A stretch of DNA of 64,000 bases from NCBI RefSeq assembly GCF_010994375.1, contig NZ_WHMA01000006.1, positions 62,001-126,000 of the forward strand, in the 5' to 3' direction. Shown in pieces: positions 10,888 through 18,955 of the stretch. How positions within the stretch are numbered: position 1 is the stretch's first letter; every line of letters starts with the position of its first letter. Source of the DNA: Halomonas sp. NO4 (GTDB lineage: Bacteria > Pseudomonadota > Gammaproteobacteria > Pseudomonadales > Halomonadaceae). A program made the position numbers and the translations under genes. Under the pieces are notes generated by a model, which searched no databases, was not told where the DNA came from, and saw only the letters and a program-made list of their open reading frames with translations.

Positions 10888-11216
10888 TGCCCTTCGTCTA
10901 CCTGGCCCTGGCCATCGTCGCTGAGGTGGTCGGTACCACCGCCCTCAAGGCTACGGATGGCTTCACCCGGCTGTGGCCCAGCGTCGTCGTGGCGGTCAGC
11001 TACCTGCTGGCCTTCTACCTGCTGTCGCTGGTGCTGCGCAGCATTCCGGTGGGCATCGCCTATGCGATCTGGGCCGGGCTGGGGATCGTGCTGGTGGCCG
11101 CGGTGGGCGTGGTGGTCTATGGCCAGCGTCCCGACCTGCCCGCGCTGCTGGGCATGGCGATGATCGTCACCGGCGTGGTGGTGATTCAGCTCTTTTCGCG
11201 CGTGGCCGCACATTGA
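10887..11216 (+). CDS. Small multidrug resistance (SMR) family transporter
   Basis: This 109-residue protein has four transmembrane helices and the SMR signature. The essential membrane glutamate is Glu13 (IVAEVVGTTALK), equivalent to Glu14 of EmrE. AYAIWAGLGIVLVAAVG forms the helix-3 motif. It antiports H+ with lipophilic or quaternary cations, or guanidinium in some subgroups. The ATG overlaps the preceding TGA by one base, so it is co-translated with the methyltransferase. Confidence 0.92.
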   Translation: MPFVYLALAIVAEVVGTTALKATDGFTRLWPSVVVAVSYLLAFYLLSLVLRSIPVGIAYAIWAGLGIVLVAAVGVVVYGQRPDLPALLGMAMIVTGVVVIQLFSRVAAH

Positions 11217-11293
11217 AACCGCTGTATCGTCGGGCCAAGCCGTCTCTTATCGGCCTGTCCGCGTCCCTGAGTCTCTGTTCGAGGTGTCCGGGT

Positions 11294-12745
11294 ATGCTGC
11301 GTCGCCCCTTTCTCCTTCTTTCCCTTCCCGTTTTCGTGTGGCTGCTGTTGCTGCCGCTGTCTGCCCTGGGCTCCGGCTTCACCGAGCTCGGCCGGCTCGC
11401 CGAGCGCGGCTTTGTGATCGGTGCCGAGGCGCGGCTGCTCGACAACGATGAGGTACTCGGCAGCATCGCTCCGGAGCATCAGCTCTCGCCGGCCTCGGTC
11501 TCCAAGGCCTACCTGGCGGCGGCGGCGCTCGACCGCTGGGGGCCGCAGCACCGCTTCACCACCCGCCTGGCCAGCGACGCCGTGCTCGACGGCGAGGGCG
11601 TGCTGCGCGGCGACCTGGTGTTCGAGGGCAGCGGCGACCCGGGACTGGCCACCGAGGACCTGTGGCGCCTGAGCCAGCGGCTGCATCAGCGCGGCGTGCG
11701 CGAGGTCACGGGGCGGCTGGTGATCAGCCAGTGGCGCTTCGGACCGGTGGCCTGTCTCACAACCGACCGCTGCGAGGGGCGCGAGCGGGTGGCCAACACC
11801 TACAGCGCGCTGCTCTCGGCGGCCGGCATCAACCACGGCAACTGGTGCGTCAACGTCGCCCCGGGCGGCGAGGCCCAGGCACCGGCGCGGATTACCAGCT
11901 GCGACAGCCAGGCGCCCATCGTCGCCGTCGACAACCAGGTGATCACCCTGGCGTCGGGCGGGGCCACCGAGCTCGATGCCGAGCGAATCACCCGCGATGG
12001 CGAGGACGTCATGGTGCTGCGCGGCACCATCGCCGGGGACGCCGCGCCGCGCGACGTCTATCGCACCAGCGGCGACCCCGCGACGCAGACCGCGCGCACC
12101 CTGGCGGCGATGCTCGAGCAGGCCGGCATCCGGGTGGGCGGCGGCCAGGCGACCACCGTCCAGCCGCCCTCGCCGGCGGCGCGTACCCTGGCCAGTATCG
12201 AGGGTCGCCCGCTGCAGGCCCTGCTGGTGGACACCCTGCACTACTCCAACAACTTCATGGCCGACATGCTCACCCTGGGGCTCGCCGAGGTGCCGCGGCC
12301 CAGCCTGCCGGACGGCGCGGCGGCCATCGAGCACTTCGTGGCCGGCATTCCCGACCATGGATCGTTCACCCTCGAGAGCGGCAGCGGTTTGACGCCGGAG
12401 AACCGCACCACGGCGCGCGGTATCAACGCCCTGCTGGCCAGTTTCTATCATCGCCCGGCGCTCTTTCCCGCCTTCGTGGCCGGCCTGCAGACGCCGAGCA
12501 ACGGCGTGATGCGCTTCCTGCACCGCGGCTCGCCGATCGTGCAGAACCGTGTGATGCTCAAGACCGGCACGCTCAACCAGCCGGTGGCGGTACGCGCCGT
12601 GGGCGGCTACTTTCGCACCCGCACGGGGCGCTGGGGCGTGTTCAGCGCCCTGGTCAACGGCACCGCCACCACTCCCTGGCTCAACTGGCGCCAGGTGCTG
12701 GACCCCCTGACCCGGGATCTCGAACAGATGATCGATGCCAACTGA
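11294..12745 (+). CDS. dacB: D-alanyl-D-alanine carboxypeptidase/endopeptidase (PBP4, DacB)
   Basis: This is a 483-residue periplasmic serine peptidase of the S13 family that trims peptidoglycan crosslinks. A signal peptide spans roughly residues 1-26. The penicillin-binding motifs are SVSK (Ser68 nucleophile, Lys71), SNN in HYSNNFMAD, and KTG in MLKTGTLNQP near the C-terminus. The large insertion between the first two motifs is typical of PBP4. The start has GAGGTG upstream. It is followed closely by dgkA. Confidence 0.94.
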   Translation: MLRRPFLLLSLPVFVWLLLLPLSALGSGFTELGRLAERGFVIGAEARLLDNDEVLGSIAPEHQLSPASVSKAYLAAAALDRWGPQHRFTTRLASDAVLDGEGVLRGDLVFEGSGDPGLATEDLWRLSQRLHQRGVREVTGRLVISQWRFGPVACLTTDRCEGRERVANTYSALLSAAGINHGNWCVNVAPGGEAQAPARITSCDSQAPIVAVDNQVITLASGGATELDAERITRDGEDVMVLRGTIAGDAAPRDVYRTSGDPATQTARTLAAMLEQAGIRVGGGQATTVQPPSPAARTLASIEGRPLQALLVDTLHYSNNFMADMLTLGLAEVPRPSLPDGAAAIEHFVAGIPDHGSFTLESGSGLTPENRTTARGINALLASFYHRPALFPAFVAGLQTPSNGVMRFLHRGSPIVQNRVMLKTGTLNQPVAVRAVGGYFRTRTGRWGVFSALVNGTATTPWLNWRQVLDPLTRDLEQMIDAN

Positions 12746-12764
12746 CAAGGAAGCCATCAGCATC

Positions 12765-13136
12765 ATGAAACCTGCACACACCGGCTGGCGCCACCTCATC
12801 AGCGCCACCCGCTACTCCCTGAAGGGCTTGAAGGCCGCCTTGCGCCATGAAACCGCCTTCCGTCAGGAACTGGTCATCGCCGTGCTGCTGCTTCCGGTGG
12901 CGCTGTGGCTCGGTCGAGAGCCGCTGGAGTGGGTGCTGCTGATCGGCAGTTGCCTGCTGGTGCTGATCGTCGAACTGCTCAACAGCGCCATCGAGAGCGT
13001 GGTCGACCGCATCGGGCCGGAGCCCCACGAGCTTTCCGGCCGCGCCAAGGACCTCGGCTCGGCGGCGGTATTTCTCACCCTGGGCATCGCCGGCCTGACC
13101 TGGGGGCTCTTGGGCTGGCGGGCACTGTTCGGCTAG
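12765..13136 (+). CDS. dgkA: Diacylglycerol kinase DgkA
   Basis: This is a 123-residue integral membrane kinase with three helices that phosphorylates diacylglycerol in phospholipid turnover. N-terminal GLKAALRHETAFRQE and the active-site motif VELLNSAIESVVDRIG are diagnostic. Start 12765 aligns with the E. coli enzyme's N-terminus. An ATG at 12735 overlapping the dacB stop would add ten residues. Spacing suggests one transcript with dacB. Confidence 0.96.
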   Translation: MKPAHTGWRHLISATRYSLKGLKAALRHETAFRQELVIAVLLLPVALWLGREPLEWVLLIGSCLLVLIVELLNSAIESVVDRIGPEPHELSGRAKDLGSAAVFLTLGIAGLTWGLLGWRALFG

Positions 13137-13219
13137 CCCGCGCGGCGCGGTCACGGGTGCCGTTGGCCCGTCGCCTTGGTTATGCTGGGGGCATTCGAGC
13201 TGCAACGAGCGAGACGCCC

Positions 13220-16201
13220 ATGTCCCTGTCCCACGACTTCCTGCCCGCCGACGACATCCCGGCACCGCTGCGGCCGGCCCTCGACAAGACCTGGCAGCGC
13301 CTGGTCGACAGCCTGGCCCAGGCCGACAACGTCGCCGAGATGACCGGTCAGGAAGCGCCCTCCGAGAGCTGGGAGGCGCTGGACGAGGCGCGTCGTCGCC
13401 AGCTGGCGCGGGTGCTCGCCATCTCCGATTTCGCCGCCGAGACGCTGGTGCGCCATCCCGACTGGCTGCAGCACCTGGACGCCAGCGGGGAGCTCGATGC
13501 GGTGCCCGAGGCCGGGGCGTTCGCCGAGCAGCTCAGCGAACGCCTCGAGAGCGTCGAGGAGGAGGCCGAGCTGCACGCCGCCCTGCGCCGTTTCCGCCGG
13601 GCGCGCCTGCTGGGCATCGTGTGGCGCGATCTGACGCGGCCGCCGGGGATCGACATGTGGGCCACCGCCGGGGCGGTATCGGCGCTGGCCGAAACCTGCC
13701 TGGAGGGGGCGCTCGGCTGGCTGGAGGCGCACCTGGCCCCGCGCTGGGGGCAGCCCGCGCCGCGCGCCGACGGCAGCGAGCAGCGCCTGGTGGTGCTCGG
13801 CATGGGCAAGCTCGGCGCGGGTGAGCTCAACCTCTCCTCGGATATCGACCTCATCTTCGCCTTTCCCGAGAAGGGCGAGACCCAGGGCGGGCGCAAGGCG
13901 CTCGACCATCAGGAGTATTTCACCAAGCTCGGTCAGCGGTTGATCACCGCCCTGGACGCGGTGACCGCCGACGGCTTCGCCTTCCGCGTCGACATGCGCC
14001 TGCGTCCGCTGGGCGATGGCGGGCCGCTGGTGGGCAGCTTCTCCTCCCTGGCCAGCTACTACCAGGACCAGGGGCGCGAGTGGGAGCGCTACGCCCTGCT
14101 CAAGGCGCGTCCCGTGGCCGGCGACCGCGAGGCCGGCCGCGAGCTGCTCGCCAACCTGCGCCCCTTCGTGTATCGCAAGTACCTCGACTTCGGCGCCATC
14201 GAATCGCTGCGCGAGATGAAGGCGCTGATCAACCGCGAGGTGAAACGCCGCGGCCGGGAGGGCAACATCAAGCTCGGCCGCGGCGGCATTCGCGAGGTGG
14301 AGTTCGTGGTTCAGGCGTTTCAGCTGATCCGTGGCGGCCGCGACACCGAGCTGCAGGTGACCTCGCTGTGCACGGCCCTGGCGCGGCTGCCCGAGCTGGG
14401 CCTGTTGCCTGCCGAGGTGGTCGCCGAGCTCGAGCCCGACTACGTCTTCCTGCGCGACCTGGAGCACGTTCTCCAGGCGCTGGAGGACCGCCAGACCCAG
14501 AGCCTGCCCGACGACGAGGTCGATCGCGAGCGGGTGGCCCTGGCGCTGGGCACCGAGGACTGGCCCGCGGTGGTGGCGCGCCTCGACGAGGTGCGCACCC
14601 GGGTGCGCCAGCACTTCGATGCGGTGATCGCCGACCCCGAGGAGGATCTTGCCGAGGAGGCCGAGACGCCGGCGGGCAGCGGCGTGGCCCTGGAGGAGTG
14701 GCGCGCCCTGTGGCACGGTGAGCTCGACGACGACGAGGCCCAGGCGCTGCTCGGCGAGGCCGGCTTCACCGACCCGGCCACGACGCAACGGCGCCTCGCC
14801 ACCTTGCGCCAGTCGCGCCACGTCCAGGCCATGCAGCGCATCGGCTTCGAGCGCCTCGAGGCCCTGATGCCGATGCTGCTCGACGCCGCCGCCGGCAGCG
14901 AGGCGCCGGACACGGCGCTGGAGCGCGTGCTGCCGCTGATCGAATCGGTGCTGCGGCGCACCGCCTACCTGGCCCTGCTGCGCGAGAATCCCGATGCCCT
15001 GGGTCACCTCATGCACCTGTGCGGGGCGAGCCCGTGGATCGCCGAGCAGCTGGCACGCCACCCGCAGCTGCTCGACGAGCTGCTCACTCCGGAAACCCTC
15101 TACACGCCGGCCGACAAGACGCGTCTCGCCGACGAGCTGCGCCAGACCCTGGGGCGCCTGCCCGAGGACGACGAGGAAGCCCAGCTCGAGGCGCTGCGTG
15201 TCTTCAAGCACGCCCATGTGCTGCGCGTGGCCGCCTCGGACATCGCCGGCACGCGCCACCTGATGAAGGTCAGCGACTACCTCACCTACATCGCCGAGGT
15301 GCTGCTCGAGGCGGTGCTGGCCATGGCCTGGACGCACCTGACCCGCAAGCACGGCTACCCCCAGCGCCGCGACGGCAGCCGCGCCGGGGCCGAGCCGGAG
15401 TTCCTGATCGTCGGCTACGGCAAGCTGGGTGGCATCGAGCTCGGCTACGGCTCTGACCTCGATCTGGTGTTCATTCACGACGCCGACTCCAATGCCACCA
15501 CCGACGGGCGGCGTCCGCTGGACACCCCGGTGTTCTTCACCCGCCTCGGCCAGCGCATCATCCACCTGCTCACCGCGGTGACCCCGGCCGGCACCCTCTA
15601 CGAGGTGGACATGCGCCTGCGCCCCTCCGGCAACTCGGGGCTGCTGGTCACCTCGCTGCCCGCCTTTGCCGAGTACCAGCGCAGCCAGGCCTGGACCTGG
15701 GAGCACCAGGCGCTGGTGCGTGCCCGGGTGGTGGCCGGCCACGCCGAGCTGACCGCGGCCTTCGATGCCGTGCGCGGCGAGATCCTGGGCCGCGAGCGCG
15801 ACCGCGAGGCGCTGCGCGAGGAGGTGGTGGCGATGCGCCACAAGATGCGCGAGCACCTGGGCAGCAAGGGCGAAGGTGACGACTTCGACCTCAAACACGA
15901 CCCGGGTGGCATGGTCGACATCGAGTTCCTGTGCCAGTTCGCGGTGCTCTCCATGGCCCACGAGACGCCCGATCTATTGGCCTACAGCGACAATATTCGT
16001 ATTCTGGAAACACTGGAAGCGACCGGCCGGCTGCCGGGGCGCGACTGCCAGCGTCTGCGCGATGCCTATCTCGCCTACCGCAGCGCCGTTCATCGGGCCT
16101 CGCTGACCCGCGAGGCGGCTCGTGGCCGGGACGCGGACTTTCACGCCCATCGACAGGCGGTGAGTGACCTCTGGCAGCGGCTGCTCGAGCCCGAGCGCTG
16201 A
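13220..16201 (+). CDS. glnE: Glutamine synthetase adenylyltransferase/deadenylase (GlnE)
   Basis: This is a bifunctional regulator of glutamine synthetase that attaches and removes AMP in response to PII signals. At 993 residues it is near the usual length. It shows the two duplicated nucleotidyltransferase domains: GMGKLGAGELNLSSDIDLIF at about residue 195 (deadenylase) and GYGKLGGIELGYGSDLDLVF at about 732 (adenylylase), each with the G-S-D-x-D metal-binding core. The start is the first ATG, with a weak GAGCGAGA site. Its own promoter may lie in the 83-base gap after dgkA. Confidence 0.97.
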   Translation: MSLSHDFLPADDIPAPLRPALDKTWQRLVDSLAQADNVAEMTGQEAPSESWEALDEARRRQLARVLAISDFAAETLVRHPDWLQHLDASGELDAVPEAGAFAEQLSERLESVEEEAELHAALRRFRRARLLGIVWRDLTRPPGIDMWATAGAVSALAETCLEGALGWLEAHLAPRWGQPAPRADGSEQRLVVLGMGKLGAGELNLSSDIDLIFAFPEKGETQGGRKALDHQEYFTKLGQRLITALDAVTADGFAFRVDMRLRPLGDGGPLVGSFSSLASYYQDQGREWERYALLKARPVAGDREAGRELLANLRPFVYRKYLDFGAIESLREMKALINREVKRRGREGNIKLGRGGIREVEFVVQAFQLIRGGRDTELQVTSLCTALARLPELGLLPAEVVAELEPDYVFLRDLEHVLQALEDRQTQSLPDDEVDRERVALALGTEDWPAVVARLDEVRTRVRQHFDAVIADPEEDLAEEAETPAGSGVALEEWRALWHGELDDDEAQALLGEAGFTDPATTQRRLATLRQSRHVQAMQRIGFERLEALMPMLLDAAAGSEAPDTALERVLPLIESVLRRTAYLALLRENPDALGHLMHLCGASPWIAEQLARHPQLLDELLTPETLYTPADKTRLADELRQTLGRLPEDDEEAQLEALRVFKHAHVLRVAASDIAGTRHLMKVSDYLTYIAEVLLEAVLAMAWTHLTRKHGYPQRRDGSRAGAEPEFLIVGYGKLGGIELGYGSDLDLVFIHDADSNATTDGRRPLDTPVFFTRLGQRIIHLLTAVTPAGTLYEVDMRLRPSGNSGLLVTSLPAFAEYQRSQAWTWEHQALVRARVVAGHAELTAAFDAVRGEILGRERDREALREEVVAMRHKMREHLGSKGEGDDFDLKHDPGGMVDIEFLCQFAVLSMAHETPDLLAYSDNIRILETLEATGRLPGRDCQRLRDAYLAYRSAVHRASLTREAARGRDADFHAHRQAVSDLWQRLLEPER

Positions 16202-16258
16202 TGCCGGCCACCTATAAGCACCCAGACTCAACTCGATTTACCACAAAGGACGAACACT

Positions 16259-17182
16259 ATGTCGATGGCTGACCGCGACGGTCTCATCTGGTTTGACGGC
16301 GAACTGGTTCCCTGGCGCGATGCCCGGATCCACGTCCTCACCCATACCCTGCACTACGGCATGGGCTGCTTCGAAGGCGTGCGTGCTTACGCCACTGATG
16401 AGGGCACGGCGATCTTTCGCCTCAAGGAGCACACCGACCGGCTGTTCGACTCGGCCAAGATCCTCGGCATGTCGATGCCCTACAACAAGGCGACCATCAA
16501 CGAGGCCTGTCGGGCGGCGGTGCGCGAGAACGGGCTCGAAGAGGCCTACCTGCGGCCCATGGTGTTCTTCGGCAGCGAGGGCATGGGGCTGCGCGCCGAC
16601 AACCTCCAGACCCACGTGATCGTGGCCGCCTGGGAGTGGCCCTCCTACATGTCGCCCGAGGCGCGCGAACTGGGCATCAAGGTGCAGACCTCGTCGTTCA
16701 CTCGCCACCACGTCAACATCTCGGTGACCCGCGCCAAGGCCAACGGCCAGTACATCAACTCGATGATGGCGCTCGCCGAGGCGCAGCGCGGCGGCTATGA
16801 CGAGGCGTTGCTGCTCGACCCGCAGGGCTATGCGGCGGAGGGCTCCGGCGAGAACCTCTTCGTGGTCAAGAATGGCGTCATCTACACGCCCATGCTCACC
16901 TCCTGCCTCAACGGCATCACCCGCAACACCGTGCTGCACATCGCCGAGCACCTGGGCTTTGAGCTACGCGAGAAACTGATCACCCGCGACGAGATCTACA
17001 TCGCCGACGAGGCCTTCTTCACCGGCACCGCCGCCGAGGTGCTGCCGATTCGCGAGCTCGACGGCCGCACCATCGGCGAGGGCCGTCGTGGCCCGATCAC
17101 CGAGCAGGTCCAGTCGCTCTACTTCGACCTGGTGCGCGGCAAGCGGGTCCTCGATTCGGAGTGGCTCACCCCGGTGGCCTGA
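16259..17182 (+). CDS. ilvE: Branched-chain amino acid aminotransferase (IlvE)
   Basis: This 307-residue fold-type IV PLP enzyme catalyses the last step of valine, leucine and isoleucine synthesis. The PLP lysine is Lys160 in SVTRAKANGQY. The signature EGSGENLFVVK and the conserved LHYGMGCFEGVRAY are present. AAAGGA precedes the ATG. It stands alone after glnE with a 57-base gap. Confidence 0.95.
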   Translation: MSMADRDGLIWFDGELVPWRDARIHVLTHTLHYGMGCFEGVRAYATDEGTAIFRLKEHTDRLFDSAKILGMSMPYNKATINEACRAAVRENGLEEAYLRPMVFFGSEGMGLRADNLQTHVIVAAWEWPSYMSPEARELGIKVQTSSFTRHHVNISVTRAKANGQYINSMMALAEAQRGGYDEALLLDPQGYAAEGSGENLFVVKNGVIYTPMLTSCLNGITRNTVLHIAEHLGFELREKLITRDEIYIADEAFFTGTAAEVLPIRELDGRTIGEGRRGPITEQVQSLYFDLVRGKRVLDSEWLTPVA

Positions 17183-17201
17183 CGGTCGATGAGGGATGAT
17201 G

Positions 17202-17250
17202 CGACAGGTGGCCGCTGACGTCTGGCATTGACGCGAACGGCCGCCTGTCG
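17202..17250. terminator. Hairpin between convergent ilvE and DUF4142 genes
   Basis: CGACAGGTGGCCG (17202-17214) pairs with CGGCCGCCTGTCG (17238-17250) with one G-T pair across a 23-base loop. It sits between two converging stops. There is no U-tract, so it is a weak bidirectional terminator candidate. Confidence 0.4.
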
Positions 17251-17254
17251 GCAT

Positions 17255-17758
17255 TCAGCGCAGGGACTCCACCAGCGCGAGGTTCTTGCGCAGCGACTCG
17301 CGGGTCACCTTGAGGTGGTTGTCGAACTCGGTCAGCTCCTCCACCGCGTCGGGGCGCTGTCGCTCCAGGTAGTCGATGGCGGCCCGGAGCAGCTGCTCCT
17401 GGTACGCCAGGTAGGCCGTCTCGAAGCCTTCCCCTTCCTCTTCCTGCAGCGCCGCATAGGCCTCGTGGTCGCCCAGGGTGGTAGGGCTGTCGGCGGCGGA
17501 CGCCTCGACGTCGGCCTCCGCCAGCCAGGCATCGAGCACGGCGTGGTCGCGCTCGAGGGTGTTCGCCAGTTCGACCACCGCATCACGCTCGATCCGTTCC
17601 GCGGCCAGGGCCGAGAGCTCGGCCTGGTGCCGATGCAGGTCACGCAACGTGGCCTGCACTGCCTCGCGGTCGTAGTTGGCCAGTGCCGCCCCCGCCATCA
17701 GGCCCATCAGGGCCACCGATGCGGCCATTATCGAGCGAATTGAAACGAAAGGTTTCAC
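17255..17758 (-). CDS. Exported DUF4142/ferritin-like helical protein
   Basis: This 167-residue protein has a signal peptide (about residues 1-27, cleavage after AALA) followed by an all-helical domain rich in His, Glu and Asp. The repeated pattern of DLHRHQAELSALA and ANTLERDHAVLDAWL matches DUF4142 proteins, a ferritin-like periplasmic family of unknown function. The start is GTG with CAGGAG upstream. It diverges from the nap operon and may be unrelated to it. Confidence 0.75.
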   Translation of the reverse strand: MKPFVSIRSIMAASVALMGLMAGAALANYDREAVQATLRDLHRHQAELSALAAERIERDAVVELANTLERDHAVLDAWLAEADVEASAADSPTTLGDHEAYAALQEEEGEGFETAYLAYQEQLLRAAIDYLERQRPDAVEELTEFDNHLKVTRESLRKNLALVESLR

Positions 17759-17865
17759 TGGTTTTCTCCTGGTTTTTCCCCGAAACCATCCCCTGTCGCC
17801 CCGATTTGCGTGATGTGTCGTTGCTTCCTACGGTAGTACAAGATGTCGCGTTTGGGGCCGTATTC

Positions 17866-18063
17866 ATGCAAAGAACAGTTAATCAAGACAGTCGCCGACC
17901 CGAGCCCTCGTCTCATCGCCCGCAGAAGAAACAGGAACTGCTGGTCTTTCTCTTTCTCGCCCTGGTGCTGTTTCCCATCCTCGCCGTGCTGCTGGTTTCC
18001 GGCTACGGCTTCGCCGTGTGGATCTTCCAGATCTTCACCGGGCCACCCGGACCGCCCGGCTGA
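17866..18063 (+). CDS. napE: NapE-family small membrane protein
   Basis: This 65-residue protein has a charged N-terminus and one transmembrane helix (LLVFLFLALVLFPILAVLLV), ending in an FTGPPGPPG tail. The pattern KKQELLVF...GYGFAVWI is typical of NapE, a small inner-membrane subunit of unknown role at the head of many nap operons. The ATG at 17866 fits family length. The open frame upstream of it lacks NapE character. Confidence 0.88.
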   Translation: MQRTVNQDSRRPEPSSHRPQKKQELLVFLFLALVLFPILAVLLVSGYGFAVWIFQIFTGPPGPPG

Positions 18064-18143
18064 GGGCTGAGACGGCGGCGAGCCAGACCCTGACGACATG
18101 ACCAGCAACACCGTGACGACAATAACGCATAGGGGGAAGCCAC

Positions 18144-18656
18144 ATGGGAGTGGACGTTTCGCGGCGCGCTCTGCTCCGAGGGCGTTTCGATCGGACGCCT
18201 TCGCTGCGCCCGCCCTGGTCCCTTGACGAGTCGACTTTCACGGCGCATTGCACCCAGTGCGCCGACTGTGTCGAGGCCTGCGAGACGGGCATCATCGTGC
18301 GCGACGCCGCGGGCTTTCCCCAGGTCGATTTCCAGCGCGGTGAGTGCACCTTCTGCCAGGCCTGCGTGGACGTGTGCCAAGCGCCGGTCTTTCGCGACCC
18401 CGAGCGCGAGCCCCCCTGGGGCCAGGTGGCCGAGATCGGCCCCGCCTGCCTCGGGCCCCAGGGCATCTACTGCCGAAGCTGCGGGGAGAGCTGCGAGACG
18501 AGCGCCATCCGTTTCGTCTACAACGCTCACCGCGTGCCGGAGCCCCGCGTGGATACCGAGGCCTGCACCGGCTGTGGCGCCTGTGTCGCCATCTGTCCCA
18601 CACAGGCCATCACGGTGGGCCCGCCCCTGCCACCCCGCCGCGAGGAGACGCCATGA
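18144..18656 (+). CDS. napF: Ferredoxin-type protein NapF
   Basis: This 170-residue iron-sulfur protein of the periplasmic nitrate reductase system is thought to help insert or mature the iron-sulfur cluster of NapA in the cytosol. The N-terminus MGVDVSRRALLRG is characteristic. Four cysteine groups follow: CTQCADCVEAC, CTFCQACVDVC, CRSCGESC and CTGCGACVAICP. Its stop overlaps the napD start. Confidence 0.93.
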   Translation: MGVDVSRRALLRGRFDRTPSLRPPWSLDESTFTAHCTQCADCVEACETGIIVRDAAGFPQVDFQRGECTFCQACVDVCQAPVFRDPEREPPWGQVAEIGPACLGPQGIYCRSCGESCETSAIRFVYNAHRVPEPRVDTEACTGCGACVAICPTQAITVGPPLPPRREETP

Positions 18657-18955
18657 ACCGGGAAGTGCATATATCCAGCCTGGTGGTGCAGCTTCAGCCC
18701 GAGCAAATCGAGCCGGTCAGTCAGCGCTGCCGGGCTCACCCGGGCGTCGAGGTCCACGCCACCGACCCGCACGGCAAGATGGTGCTGGTCCTGGAGACGT
18801 CAGGCCAGCGCGAGGTCGTGGAGTTCATCGATGGGCTCCAGCTCGCGCCCGGCGTGCTATCGGTGAGCCTCGTCTACCACCAGGTGGAGAGCGCCGACGA
18901 ACTGGACAGGGAGATGATCCTAGAGGGGAGTAGCCATGAAGCTGACGCGACGTGA
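18653..18955 (+). CDS. napD: NapA signal-peptide chaperone NapD
   Basis: This is a 100-residue cytoplasmic chaperone that binds the Tat signal of NapA and delays export until the molybdenum cofactor is loaded. The [13 protein letters not shown] start and the VSLVYHQVE strand are typical of NapD. The gene overlaps napF by four bases and runs 20 bases into napA, so the three are tightly coupled in translation. Confidence 0.93.
   Translation: MNREVHISSLVVQLQPEQIEPVSQRCRAHPGVEVHATDPHGKMVLVLETSGQREVVEFIDGLQLAPGVLSVSLVYHQVESADELDREMILEGSSHEADAT

Noticed and set aside
13151..15961. 936-residue open frame antisense to glnE
   Set aside because: It is a high-GC shadow of glnE with low-complexity composition, no domain and no ribosome-binding site. 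Similar antisense frames opposite napA (18825-21191) and quiC-aroE (26501-29473) were rejected for the same reason.
17759..17865. FNR or NarP site upstream of napE
   Set aside because: No TTGAT-N4-ATCAA or paired TACYNMT heptamers could be found. Only partial matches occur.
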